Shown: positions 1 to 6,986 of the stretch, piece after piece
How positions within the stretch are numbered: position 1 is the first letter of the stretch
Layout: the number at the start of each line of letters is the position of its first letter
From: Pseudoselenomonas ruminantium
GTDB lineage: Bacteria; Bacillota; Negativicutes; Selenomonadales; Selenomonadaceae
Direction of reading: 5' to 3'
DNA: 37,194 nucleotides
Assembly: GCA_015058655.1 (NCBI GenBank)
Contig: SVBX01000032.1
Location: 1 to 37,194, forward strand
Notes under the pieces: generated by a model
Database searches by the model: none
Told to the model about the DNA's origin: nothing
Seen by the model: only the letters and a program-made list of their open reading frames with translations
Program-made: the position numbers and the translations under genes

Positions 1-2
1 AT

Positions 3-53
3 AAGCTGTATTTCAATTACGAGGCAATTGCCCAATGGCTTAAAGGAAAATAG
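3..53 (+). CDS. 3' end of an unidentified gene (partial)
   Basis: The window opens inside an open frame ending KLYFNYEAIAQWLKGK and a TAG stop at 51-53. Only 16 residues are visible, so the family cannot be named. The tail is helical and basic. The GGGGGTGCA repeats just after the stop resemble the multiple sub-terminal repeats of some insertion sequences, so a transposase-associated gene is possible, but that is a guess. Confidence 0.3.
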   Translation, partial: KLYFNYEAIAQWLKGK

Positions 54-80
54 ATTGTTTTTATTTAGCTGTACAATATA

Positions 81-230
81 GGGGGTGCAAAATCCCAATC
101 GAGGGGGTGCAAATGCACCCCCTTCTCTTTTTCTCAAAGCCTTGTCCTGTGCGGCTTCCGAGGAATACTCGCTTAACGATAGGCAGGGGGGTGCAAGGGG
201 GTTCATCGTTAATCGAGTATAGGGGGTGCA
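81..230. repeat. Four direct copies and one inverted copy of GGGGGTGCA
   Basis: GGGGGTGCA occurs at 81-89, 103-111, 187-195 and 222-230. An inverted copy, TGCACCCCC, at 114-122 forms a tight palindrome with the second copy. Short flanking words such as AATCGAG also recur. Several spaced copies after a gene end are typical of the binding-site clusters at transposon termini. No gene is visible between 54 and 342. Confidence 0.6.
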
Positions 231-342
231 TCGTTAGATTGTATCAAAATTAGCGGTAAAGGGGAATTGATGATAACAATTCTTGGCTCCCTAGCTAAGG
301 ATGAAATCCGAAACATCTCCTAAAATATCAAATGAAACATGA

Positions 343-543
343 GAAAGAATTTCTCTGAGAGCAAAGTTCGTGCGCCTACAGGAGATTGAAAGGGCAGACG
401 AAAATCTTGTCATCAACGAGGAACAAGCCAAAACCGTAATCTTGATATATGGGCTCTACATGAGCGACTTGTCCAGCAGCGTAATAGGCAGGGATTTCAA
501 GCAAGATGAAAAAGCCCACCAGGGATGGTGGGCTGGGACTTAG
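343..543 (+). pseudogene. Serine site-specific recombinase remnant
   Basis: The frame without a start codon from 343 to the TAG at 541-543 encodes the stretch INEEQAKTVILIYGLYMSDL followed by SSSVIGRDF. This matches the linker of large serine recombinases just after the resolvase domain (pattern 'I..EEA..V..IY.LYL.G.S...IAR.L'). The catalytic N-terminus and the C-terminal zinc region are missing. A neighbouring frame at 331-380 (MRKNFSESKV) also looks recombinase-like, suggesting a frameshift. It is a dead mobile-element relic, consistent with the decayed DNA on both sides. The family assignment rests on motif memory only. Confidence 0.55.
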
Positions 544-569
544 GAGTTCCTCCATTTCTTTTTCATCGA

Positions 570-714
570 GTTTATTGGAGAAGTAGGCCAGCCAATGTTC
601 TACGCGATTCTCCGGATTTTGCCAATGGCCTGTTCCTGACGGCGGCCAATCTGGGTTGCGGGCTGGGAACTCTCTATGCCTGTATGGGAAGGAATTTTTG
701 CTTTGTACGGCGAA
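570..714 (+). pseudogene. MFS transporter C-terminal remnant
   Basis: One frame reads SPDFANGLFLTAANLGCGLG, resembling a late transmembrane segment of AraJ-like drug/sugar efflux MFS proteins (typical 'APD.AN.LFLTA.NLG...GT'). There is no start codon or ribosome binding site, only about 45 residues survive, and the frame runs on into the start of the CDF gene. It appears to be the 3' scrap of a deleted transporter. The match is short, so confidence is modest. Confidence 0.42.
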
Positions 715-741
715 TAGTCACCGAAAAGGCTGGTGGTTGCG

Positions 742-1872
742 ATGAGCAATGCAGTGGTCCAAAGCTCACGGGAAAAGATTATTGTCAAGACGAGCATTAT
801 TGGCATCGTTGCCAACGTGTTTCTGGCAGCGTTCAAGGCGGCGATTGGCCTCATGAGCAATTCTATTGCCATTACGCTGGATGCGGTCAATAACATATCC
901 GATGCGGCAAGCTCCCTGATTACCATCGTAGGAGCAAAGCTGGCTGCCAAGGCGCCGGACAAGGAACACCCCTTTGGCTACGGGCGCATTGAGTACATGA
1001 GTGCCATTATCATTTCAGTCCTTGTGTTTTACGCAGGTGTGACCTCCCTAATCGAATCGGCCAAGCAGATTCTGCAGCCGGAAACACCGGCTTACAACAT
1101 GGTTTCTCTGATCATCGTGGCTGTAGCCGTGGTGGTGAAAATCTTGCTGGGACGCTATGTGAAGAATGTGGGAGAGCATGTAAATTCAGATGCCTTGATA
1201 AACTCGGGCGAAGATGCCAGGCTGGACTCTGTTATCTCTGCATCTACGCTGGTGGCAGCCGGGATTTTCCTGACCTGCCAGATTTCCCTGGAGGCATGGC
1301 TGGGAGCGATTATTGCCGTGGTCATCATCAAGGCTGGCATTGATATGCTGCGGGAGACCCTTTCCAAGATCCTCGGTGAGCGCAATGATCTGGAACTGGC
1401 TAAAGACATCAAGAAAACCATTGTGGGGTTTTCGGGGGTGCGGGGAGCCTATGACCTGGTGCTGCATAATTACGGCCCGGATAGCTGGCAGGGCTCTGTG
1501 CATATCGAGGTGCCGGACACCTACAGCGCCAATCAGGTGGATAAGATGCTGCGGGAGATCATGGTGGAGGTGGCGCAGAAACACAATGTGATGCTGACCG
1601 CCATAGGCGTTTACTCCTACAATACCCAGGACGAGGAAATCAGCAGGGTAGAAAAGAAGCTGCGGGAAATCGCTTTTTCCCATAAGCATGTGCGGCAGAT
1701 TCATGGTTTCTACCTGACGAAGGAAACGAAGAATATCCGTTTCGACCTGGTCATCAGCCTGGCGGCAGAAAATCGCCAGCTGGTTTTCACAGAAACGCTG
1801 GCGCATATTCAGAGGGAATTCCCGGACTATGAATTACAGGCCGTTATGGATACGGATTTTTCCGAAGAGTAA
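742..1872 (+). CDS. Cation diffusion facilitator (CDF) family metal transporter
   Basis: This is a membrane antiporter of the CDF family, which exports divalent metals (Zn, Fe, Mn, Co) in exchange for protons. From residue 18 there are about six hydrophobic segments. The family signature HPFGYGRIEY follows TM2. TM2 carries N-N-x-x-D and TM5 carries D-A-R-L-D, where FieF has D/D and H/D, so the metal site is of the N/D variant. A ZT-dimer-like cytosolic domain starts near residue 210. A further ~80-residue C-terminal extension makes it longer (~376 aa) than the usual ~300. I chose ATG 742, preceded by GGTGG; GTG 733 in the same frame is the alternative. The metal cannot be told from sequence. 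The rubrerythrin next door suggests iron or manganese, but that is inference. Confidence 0.9.
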   Translation: MSNAVVQSSREKIIVKTSIIGIVANVFLAAFKAAIGLMSNSIAITLDAVNNISDAASSLITIVGAKLAAKAPDKEHPFGYGRIEYMSAIIISVLVFYAGVTSLIESAKQILQPETPAYNMVSLIIVAVAVVVKILLGRYVKNVGEHVNSDALINSGEDARLDSVISASTLVAAGIFLTCQISLEAWLGAIIAVVIIKAGIDMLRETLSKILGERNDLELAKDIKKTIVGFSGVRGAYDLVLHNYGPDSWQGSVHIEVPDTYSANQVDKMLREIMVEVAQKHNVMLTAIGVYSYNTQDEEISRVEKKLREIAFSHKHVRQIHGFYLTKETKNIRFDLVISLAAENRQLVFTETLAHIQREFPDYELQAVMDTDFSEE

Positions 1873-1882
1873 AAAGGTCACA

Positions 1883-1910
1883 TTGAGGTCATAATGATAT
1901 TTTATACTCT
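1883..1910 (+). promoter_or_regulatory. Rubrerythrin promoter with a PerR/Fur-like box
   Basis: TTGAGG (1883-1888) and TACTCT (1905-1910) have a 16-bp spacer and lie 44 bp before the rubrerythrin start. The spacer TCATAATGATATTTT (1889-1903) matches the PerR consensus TTATAATNATTATAA at about 10 of 14 fixed positions. Peroxide control of rubrerythrin by PerR is well known in Firmicutes. Its application here is inference. Confidence 0.45.
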
Positions 1911-1953
1911 AGGCAGTTGGTTAGGTTCAGATAAGGAAGAGGAGAGATAACTT

Positions 1954-2499
1954 ATGAGCTTGCATGGTATTACGAAGGGAACCCCGCTGGAAAAAATGGC
2001 AGAAATGATGGCCCTGGGCGAAGCCAAAGGCACGATGATGTATTATACGCTGGCACGCCTGGCTAAGGAGCAGGGGCTTGATGATGTGGCCGAGCAGTTT
2101 ATCGAGGCGGCGAATCAGGAGGCTGTCCATGCCGGTTTCTATGCCACGGTAAACGGCATGCTGCCCAAGGATTTCTGGCAGCTTGTGCGCGGTCTGATGA
2201 GTGCAGAAACCAGCGGTGAAAAGAAGGTCAAGGCCATGGCGGATAAATTCCGTGAAGCAGGCCTTGCCGAAGCTGCCGACGAAATGGAAGTCTTTGCCAA
2301 GCAGGAAGGCCATCATGGCGTGGTGCTGGCCAAGATTTTGGAGAAGCATTGCCCTGGCCTGCTGGAAGCAGCCGGCAAGAAAATCTATGTCTGCTCTGTC
2401 TGCGGCTATGAGCATGTCGGTGATTTGGATGCCGAACCGGATGACTTTGCCTGCCCGCTTTGCGGCCAGCCGAAAAAAGTGTTCAAATTGAAGGACTGA
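1954..2499 (+). CDS. Rubrerythrin (ferritin-like diiron domain plus rubredoxin domain)
   Basis: This is a cytosolic peroxidase of anaerobes that reduces hydrogen peroxide with electrons passed through rubredoxin. Residues 10-135 are a four-helix ferritin-like domain with the iron-ligand signatures GEAKG (E23), QEAVH (E56, H59) and QEGHH (E118, H121). Residues 143-181 form a short rubredoxin-type knuckle: CSVCG (C147, C150) and CPLCG (C167, C170). Length, 181 aa, is normal. ATG 1954 follows a GAAGAGGAGAG Shine-Dalgarno. It is followed at once by another rubredoxin-bearing gene, implying a shared oxidative-stress electron chain. The upstream spacer has a PerR-like box. Confidence 0.93.
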   Translation: MSLHGITKGTPLEKMAEMMALGEAKGTMMYYTLARLAKEQGLDDVAEQFIEAANQEAVHAGFYATVNGMLPKDFWQLVRGLMSAETSGEKKVKAMADKFREAGLAEAADEMEVFAKQEGHHGVVLAKILEKHCPGLLEAAGKKIYVCSVCGYEHVGDLDAEPDDFACPLCGQPKKVFKLKD

Positions 2500-2507
2500 G
2501 GCAGGTT

Positions 2508-2570
2508 ATGAATCGCCGTGAGTTTATCAAGACAGCTGGCATAGGCACAGCCTGTCTGCTGGCCGGGTAG
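2508..2570 (+). other. Tat signal peptide separated from its protein by an in-frame TAG
   Basis: ATG 2508 opens MNRREFIKTAGIGTACLLAG, a classic twin-arginine leader (RREFIK, then a hydrophobic core), and stops at TAG 2568-2570. The same frame resumes directly as [11 protein letters not shown] and the lactamase-rubredoxin protein. The leader and enzyme therefore look like one gene broken by a single nonsense codon (TGG or CAG to TAG would do it). The alternative is a separate 20-residue peptide, which is unlikely. Confidence 0.75.
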
Positions 2571-2603
2571 TTTTCAATGTTTGCAGAGGGGAGCGCAAGA
2601 CGC

Positions 2604-3563
2604 ATGGAAATCAAAGCCGTCAAACTTTATGAGAATGGTTTTATGACCCAGCCTTTTGCCATGGGACTGGAAGATGGCGAGGACAAATTCGACAAGAATG
2701 TGAAATACCGCAGCACCCTGCAGAATTTTCTCATCGACACCGGGGACGAAGTGATCCTGGTGGATACGGGCATGCCCCTGGAGCAGCCGGACATGGCCGC
2801 TGATGTGAATGCCCCTATCTATCTGGGCTCAAGAATTGACGACTATGTGACCGCTTTGGAAAAACTGGGTTACAAGAAGGAACAGGTGACGAAGATTCTC
2901 GTCACCCATAAGCATCCCGACCATACAGGTGAACTCAGAAGCTTCCCCCAGGCGAAGATTTACATTTCCAGGATTGAAGCGGATGCCATGGATTTGAAGG
3001 GCGATAATGTCGTCCGGGTTGATTTCACCGATGGCGCCTATGAGAACTTTGACAAATGCCAGAAGATTGCTGAGGGCATCTATTACGTCTTTGCCCCTGG
3101 CCATACCACAGGCAACAGCATCATTATTGTGGAAAACGAGGGGCTGCACTACATCATTCACGGCGATGTGACCTATACGGATGAAGCCCTTTATCAAAAC
3201 AAGCTCTCTGTGGCTACTGAGGATAAGGTGGCAGCCCGTGACACCTTGAACAAGGTGCGCACCTTCATTGAAAACCATCGGACGGTTTACCTGTCCACCC
3301 ATACGCCCCTGGGCTATGAAAATTTGGCCGGCAAGAAGGTAGTTGACCTCAAGAATATGCCCACGCCGATTCCGCCGAAAATGGATTACGGTGAGCAAAA
3401 GAGCACAGGCAAGTATGTCTGCTCCATTTGTGGCACAGTCTATGACCCGGCTGTGGGTGACCCGGAGCATGGCATCCCCGCAGGTACAGCCTTCGAGGAT
3501 TTGCCTGCGGACTGGAAATGCCCCGTTTGCAAGCAGGGCAAGGATAAGTTCAACAAGGCATAA
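2604..3563 (+). CDS. Metallo-beta-lactamase fold hydrolase fused to rubredoxin
   Basis: Residues 1-250 are an MBL-fold domain of the N-acyl-homoserine-lactonase-like branch. The binuclear metal motif is complete: THKHPDH (H102, H104, D106, H107), PGHTTG (H167), HGDVT (D188) and STHTP (H233). Residues about 268-319 are a full rubredoxin with CSICG (C273, C276) and CPVCK (C306, C309). Carrying rubredoxin on an MBL enzyme suggests a redox role, as in flavodiiron proteins, but there is no flavodoxin domain here. ATG 2604 has a good AGGGGAG 9 bp upstream. ATG 2577 in frame lacks one, and the ancestral start is probably ATG 2508 with a Tat leader. If 2604 is now used, the once-exported protein would be cytosolic. 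The substrate is unknown. Confidence 0.85.
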   Translation: MEIKAVKLYENGFMTQPFAMGLEDGEDKFDKNVKYRSTLQNFLIDTGDEVILVDTGMPLEQPDMAADVNAPIYLGSRIDDYVTALEKLGYKKEQVTKILVTHKHPDHTGELRSFPQAKIYISRIEADAMDLKGDNVVRVDFTDGAYENFDKCQKIAEGIYYVFAPGHTTGNSIIIVENEGLHYIIHGDVTYTDEALYQNKLSVATEDKVAARDTLNKVRTFIENHRTVYLSTHTPLGYENLAGKKVVDLKNMPTPIPPKMDYGEQKSTGKYVCSICGTVYDPAVGDPEHGIPAGTAFEDLPADWKCPVCKQGKDKFNKA

Positions 3564-3593
3564 GTGTGTGTAATTATTGGGAGGCTTTTCGAA

Positions 3594-3935
3594 ATGACAG
3601 ACCAGGAAGTAATCCAGGCGTTTCATATCATGTGGGATAATTTTCCCGAACCGGTGACCATAACCCAACGGAGCCGGGAGATTATCGCCGTGAATAAGAA
3701 AGCAGCAGAGCTGGGCTTGACTGCGGGGATAAAGTGTTCCTCCATCGGCAAGCCCGAAGACCATAAAGGCTGCCTGTGCAACAAGGCGATTGATGAAAAC
3801 AAGTCCGTACATGTGGCTTATGAAGGCCCGCAAGGCAAGGCCTATGGCTTTTGGACGCCGATTACGGAACGCCCGGAATGGATTCTCCACTTCAGCGTAG
3901 GCCGGGTGGCAGAGTATCAGGAAATCAAACGCTAA
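3594..3935 (+). CDS. Small PAS-like sensor-type protein
   Basis: A 113-aa protein with no membrane segment. The N-terminal half (FPEPVTITQRSREIIAVNKK) has the look of a PAS domain: 'WDNFPEPV', a strand, then 'AVN' and a helix. The centre holds three cysteines in IKCSSIGKPEDHKGCLCNKA, which could bind a metal or haem. ATG 3594 is preceded by GGGAGG at a 9-bp spacing; an in-frame GTG at 3564 directly after the previous stop is less likely. It sits 30 bp after the MBL-rubredoxin gene and before a terminator, so it is probably the last gene of the rubrerythrin operon. A role as a redox sensor or regulator is inference. Confidence 0.7.
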   Translation: MTDQEVIQAFHIMWDNFPEPVTITQRSREIIAVNKKAAELGLTAGIKCSSIGKPEDHKGCLCNKAIDENKSVHVAYEGPQGKAYGFWTPITERPEWILHFSVGRVAEYQEIKR

Positions 3936-3936
3936 A

Positions 3937-3978
3937 AAAATAGCCTGACAGGGCGTATGGCTTTGTCAGGCTATTTTT
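3937..3978 (+). terminator. Rho-independent terminator after the PAS-like gene
   Basis: AAAATAGCCTGACA (3937-3950) pairs perfectly with TGTCAGGCTATTTT (3964-3977) across a 13-nt loop. The stem begins two bases after the stop codon and has flanking A and T runs, so it may act in both directions. Confidence 0.9.
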
Positions 3979-4055
3979 GGCAGAGCAGGTAATCTTCGGC
4001 TGGTGTCGAAGATTGCCTTAAGTATTTGTGTATTGGTTGATGGGAGGATTTGACG

Positions 4056-4700
4056 ATGAAGAAAGTAATTGCCATCAATGGCAGCCCACGGCGCAACGGC
4101 AATACGGCAGAGCTCTTGCAGCAGGCCTTGAAGGGAGCGCGGGAAGCTGGTGCGGAAACCGAACTGGTTAACTTGTACAGCCTGAATTTCAAAGGCTGTA
4201 TCAGCTGCTTTTACTGCAAGCGCAAGGACAAGGAGCATGGCACCTGCGCGATGAAGGACGATTTGACGCCGGTTATCGAGCGCATCAAGGAGGCCGATGC
4301 CTTGATTATGGGAGCGCCTGTTTATTTTATGAACCTTTCTTCCGGCATGAGCGCCTTTATTGAACGGCTGCTCTTTTCCAACTACATTTACAGCAATGAA
4401 ATTCCGACTATATTTCCCAAGTCCCTGCCCAATGCCTTTATCTACACTATGAACATGACGGAGGAGCATGTCAAACAGTTTGGTATGCGGGAAAAATTTG
4501 CCGTCCATGAAGGTTTTGCCAGCAAAATCCTGCAGGCGGAAACCAAGACCCTTTATGCGTACAATACGACACAGTTTACCGACTATGACAAATATGAGTC
4601 CTCGATCTTCGACCCACAGGCTAAAGCTGCCTATCGTGAGGAAATGTTCCCTAAGCAGTGTGCAGCAGCTTATGAATTGGGCAAGAACTTGCTGGTTTAA
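4056..4700 (+). CDS. NAD(P)H-dependent FMN oxidoreductase / flavodoxin-like protein
   Basis: This is a flavodoxin-fold reductase of the iron-sulfur-flavoprotein/NADPH-dependent FMN reductase superfamily, about 214 aa. The phosphate-binding loop INGSPRRNGNTAELL is at residues 8-22, and the second flavin motif APVYFMNLSSGMSAFIERL follows near residue 88. C48, C51, C54 and C64 form a C-x2-C-x2-C-x9-C cluster like that of iron-sulfur flavoproteins, although the last spacing is longer than usual, so a 4Fe-4S cluster is only possible. The C-terminal third (from ~residue 125) is an insert seen in larger members. ATG 4056 follows GGGAGG by 8 bp. Terminators on both sides make it a single-gene unit. 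It probably reduces quinones, nitro compounds or metals; the substrate is unknown. Confidence 0.85.
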   Translation: MKKVIAINGSPRRNGNTAELLQQALKGAREAGAETELVNLYSLNFKGCISCFYCKRKDKEHGTCAMKDDLTPVIERIKEADALIMGAPVYFMNLSSGMSAFIERLLFSNYIYSNEIPTIFPKSLPNAFIYTMNMTEEHVKQFGMREKFAVHEGFASKILQAETKTLYAYNTTQFTDYDKYESSIFDPQAKAAYREEMFPKQCAAAYELGKNLLV

Positions 4701-4756
4701 ATTTAATTAGGTCAAAAGTCTTGATTCCCCTGCCAATAAAGTGATGAAATTAAAAT

Positions 4757-4801
4757 GAGCACAAGATATTGGCAGCTTAAAATTGCCTTTATCTTGTGCT
4801 C
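4757..4801. terminator. Bidirectional terminator between convergent genes
   Basis: GAGCACAAGATA (4757-4768) pairs with TATCTTGTGCTC (4790-4801). It lies between the forward flavoprotein stop (4700) and the reverse membrane-protein stop (4825), with AAAA before and CTTT after the stem. Confidence 0.85.
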
Positions 4802-4824
4802 TTTACTGCGTGGTGGTTCACATC

Positions 4825-5490
4825 TTAATGCCTTTCCCCATACAGCAGGGGCAGGCTTATTTTCTGGTTGAAAAACTCAATGAGGGGGCCGGTGCCGCAG
4901 GCCAGGACCAAAGTGCCCAGGCCCACGATGCTGCCGCAGGCAAAGCCGATGGTGACGGCACAGGCATCAATGAGGATGCGTACTACCCGGAAGGGTACTT
5001 TGCCGCCGCTGCGCTCGGAGAGTATCCAGCCGATGGCATCATAGGGGCCCATGCCCAGCCTGGAGCTCATGTAGAGGGAGCAGGAAAGGCAGGTCAGCAC
5101 CACGCCGCTTGCCAGCAGCAGTCCCCGCAGGGGCAGGGAGGGCTCTGCAAAGATGGCCAGCGGCCCCAGCAGAGCATACCAGAAGTCAGCGATGATACCC
5201 AGCATGAACATGTTGATAAGGGTGCCAAAGCGCAGGTAGCTCCTGTCCAGCAGAGCCACCGGGATAATCAGCGCCAGGTTGAAGATAATCACGCAGGTGC
5301 CATAGCTGAGGCCGGACACTCCTGCATAGCCAAGGTTCATGCAAGAGAAGGGGTCATTGCCGAAAAGGCTCAGTCGCATGAGCACCACGGCAAAGCCCAT
5401 GACTACATGGGCAGCCAGGATAGCAGGCACCCGCCTGCTCAGGCGTGAGGAGGCTTTTTCCTCCATGCAGAGTTTACCAGTCATTTCCAT
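4825..5490 (-). CDS. YczE/YyaS-type integral membrane protein
   Basis: A 221-aa polytopic protein with about five to six hydrophobic segments and motifs typical of the YczE/YitT-like group: 'G.AV.LM....G.DPFS', then GTCVIIFNL, and a second internal repeat GMGPYDAIGWILS. The two glycine-rich 'G..P' loops sit in equivalent positions of the two halves. In Bacillus, YczE relatives are poorly characterised membrane proteins linked to small-molecule production; no transport function is established. The start ATG (complement of 5488-5490) has AGGGAGA 8 bp upstream; an in-frame upstream ATG at 5523 lacks a site. It is transcribed alone, convergent with the flavoprotein. Confidence 0.8.
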   Translation of the reverse strand: MEMTGKLCMEEKASSRLSRRVPAILAAHVVMGFAVVLMRLSLFGNDPFSCMNLGYAGVSGLSYGTCVIIFNLALIIPVALLDRSYLRFGTLINMFMLGIIADFWYALLGPLAIFAEPSLPLRGLLLASGVVLTCLSCSLYMSSRLGMGPYDAIGWILSERSGGKVPFRVVRILIDACAVTIGFACGSIVGLGTLVLACGTGPLIEFFNQKISLPLLYGERH

Positions 5491-5613
5491 AGTAATGTTC
5501 TCCCTTTCAGTCAAACTTGCCACCTCCCATTGTAAGCACAGTGAAGGTGGCAGGCAAGAGGGGAAAAGGACTTAGGAACATTGTTTCACTGAAATAGCTT
5601 CGGTCTTGACTTT

Positions 5614-5683
5614 GATATGCCTGATAGGCATATCGAGATATTTCTTATAAGTATTGGTAATTACAGAACCTTATCGCTATAAT
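5614..5683 (+). promoter_or_regulatory. Promoter with an upstream perfect palindrome
   Basis: TTGGTA (5654-5659), an 18-bp spacer and TATAAT (5678-5683) lie 50 bp before the exported hydrolase. Upstream at 5614-5634 is GATATGCC-TGATA-GGCATATC, an 8-bp perfect inverted repeat placed where an activator of LysR or AraC type would bind. The binding protein is unknown. Confidence 0.65.
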
Positions 5684-5733
5684 GTAATCAAGCTAAATGA
5701 TAAAAGGTGCAAGTGAAGCAAAGGAGCATATAA

Positions 5734-6873
5734 ATGTTGAAGAAAATTATCAAAAGCAAGAAGATGGTTCTGGCAGCCCTGATGGCAGGTGTGATGTCCT
5801 TTGGCCTGATGGGAAATGGCGTGCAGGCAGCAGATAAAGGAGCGGCAGGTATGAAGAGTGCAGAAGTCAAAAGCGACAGGATGATCAAGGCAGAAAAATT
5901 GCAGCTTACCCAGGAGTGGGACAAGGTCTTTCCCAAGAGCGACAAAGTTGACCACCGCAAGGTGACTTTTGTGAACCGTTACGGCATTACGCTGGCAGCT
6001 GATATGTATGTGCCCCGGAATGTCAAAGGCAAGCTCCCTGCCCTGGCCGTCAGCGGCCCCTTTGGTGCTGTCAAGGAGCAGTCCTCCGGCCTCTATGCCC
6101 AGGAAATGGCCGAGCGCGGTTTTTTGACCATTGCCTTTGACCCGTCTTTCACCGGGGAAAGCGGCGGCCAGCCCCGTTATGTGGCTTCGCCGGACATCAA
6201 CACCGAAGATTTTTCCGCAGCAGTGGATTTCCTGTCCACCCAGGAGAATGTGGATAAAGACCGTATCGGCATTATCGGCATCTGCGGCTGGGGGGGCATG
6301 GCCCTCAATGCAGCGGCCAGCGATACCCGCATCAAGGCTACTGTGGCTTCCACCATGTACGATATGAGCCGGGTAATTGCCAATGGCTATTTTGACAAGG
6401 ATAAGGACGAAGCAACCTTGAAAAGGGAACGCTACGCCAATCGGGAAGCCCTGAATGCCCAGCGCACTGAAGATTACAAAAACGGCTTCTATAAAAATGC
6501 CGGCGGTGTGCCCGATGTCCTGCCGGAAGATGCTCCCTGGTTTGTGAAGGATTACTATACCTACTACAAGACGGAGCGCGGCTACCATCCCCGTTCCCTG
6601 AACTCCAACGGCGGCTGGAATCAGACTTCGGCTCTTTCCTTCATGAATATGCCGATTCTCTCCTATGCTGATGAAATCAAGGGTGCTGTGCTGGTGCTTC
6701 ACGGCGAAAAGGCCCATTCCCGCTACTTTGGCGAAGATGCCTTCAAAAAGCTGCAGGGAGACAATAAGGAACTGGTAATCGTACCCGGAGCATCCCATAT
6801 TGACCTTTATGACAATAAAGCTCTGATTCCCTTTGACAAACTGGCTGCCTTCTTTGACAAAAATCTGAAGTAA
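5734..6873 (+). CDS. Exported alpha/beta hydrolase of dienelactone-hydrolase type
   Basis: A 379-aa protein with a Sec signal peptide (lysine-rich start, hydrophobic residues 11-27, likely cut after GNGVQA near residue 32). The alpha/beta hydrolase fold spans 75-379. The nucleophile elbow is GICGWGG with C184 where most members have serine. Cysteine at this place is the hallmark of dienelactone hydrolases. The base is H355 in PGASHIDLYD. It resembles the YcjY/Sdx-like secreted hydrolases of Gram-negative-type cell envelopes. ATG 5734 follows AAAGGAG. It has its own promoter and terminator. The substrate is unknown. The cysteine should be compared with close homologues before concluding lactonase chemistry. 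Confidence 0.82.
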   Translation: MLKKIIKSKKMVLAALMAGVMSFGLMGNGVQAADKGAAGMKSAEVKSDRMIKAEKLQLTQEWDKVFPKSDKVDHRKVTFVNRYGITLAADMYVPRNVKGKLPALAVSGPFGAVKEQSSGLYAQEMAERGFLTIAFDPSFTGESGGQPRYVASPDINTEDFSAAVDFLSTQENVDKDRIGIIGICGWGGMALNAAASDTRIKATVASTMYDMSRVIANGYFDKDKDEATLKRERYANREALNAQRTEDYKNGFYKNAGGVPDVLPEDAPWFVKDYYTYYKTERGYHPRSLNSNGGWNQTSALSFMNMPILSYADEIKGAVLVLHGEKAHSRYFGEDAFKKLQGDNKELVIVPGASHIDLYDNKALIPFDKLAAFFDKNLK

Positions 6874-6884
6874 GACCTGAAATG

Positions 6885-6924
6885 CCGCCCTGCGAATGTA
6901 TAAGATTTTGCAGGGCGGTGTTTT
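6885..6924 (+). terminator. Terminator after the exported hydrolase
   Basis: CCGCCCTGC (6885-6893) pairs with GCAGGGCGG (6910-6918), followed by TGTTTT. It lies 12 bp after the stop codon. Confidence 0.88.
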
Positions 6925-6935
6925 ATGAATGGCTA

Positions 6936-6966
6936 TTGACTTGGAGTACACTTCAAGTGCTAGAGT
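6936..6966 (+). promoter_or_regulatory. MerR-family (NmlR/AdhR-like) promoter with 19-bp spacer
   Basis: TTGACT (6936-6941) and TAGAGT (6961-6966) are separated by exactly 19 bp, the over-long spacing diagnostic of MerR-activated promoters. The spacer carries the dyad CTTGGAGT-AC-ACTTCAAG (6940-6957), close to the CTTGGAGT-N2-ACTCCAAG operator known for NmlR/AdhR-type regulators that sense aldehydes and electrophiles. No merR-type gene is in the window, so the regulator must be elsewhere. Confidence 0.8.
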
Positions 6967-6986
6967 AAGCATGGGAGGGATAGCGC

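Noticed and set aside
81..230. GGGGGTGCA repeats as a CRISPR array
   Set aside because: Units are only 9 bp, spacing is irregular (22, 84 and 35 bp) and one copy is inverted; no cas genes are near.
2829..3890. 353-codon minus-strand frame opposite the MBL-rubredoxin gene
   Set aside because: It spans two real plus-strand genes and an intergenic ribosome site, with no domain of its own.
4783..5448. 221-codon plus-strand frame opposite the YczE-like gene
   Set aside because: It is the antisense of a clear multi-span membrane protein, with biased Ala/Gly/Gln/His composition and no ribosome site.
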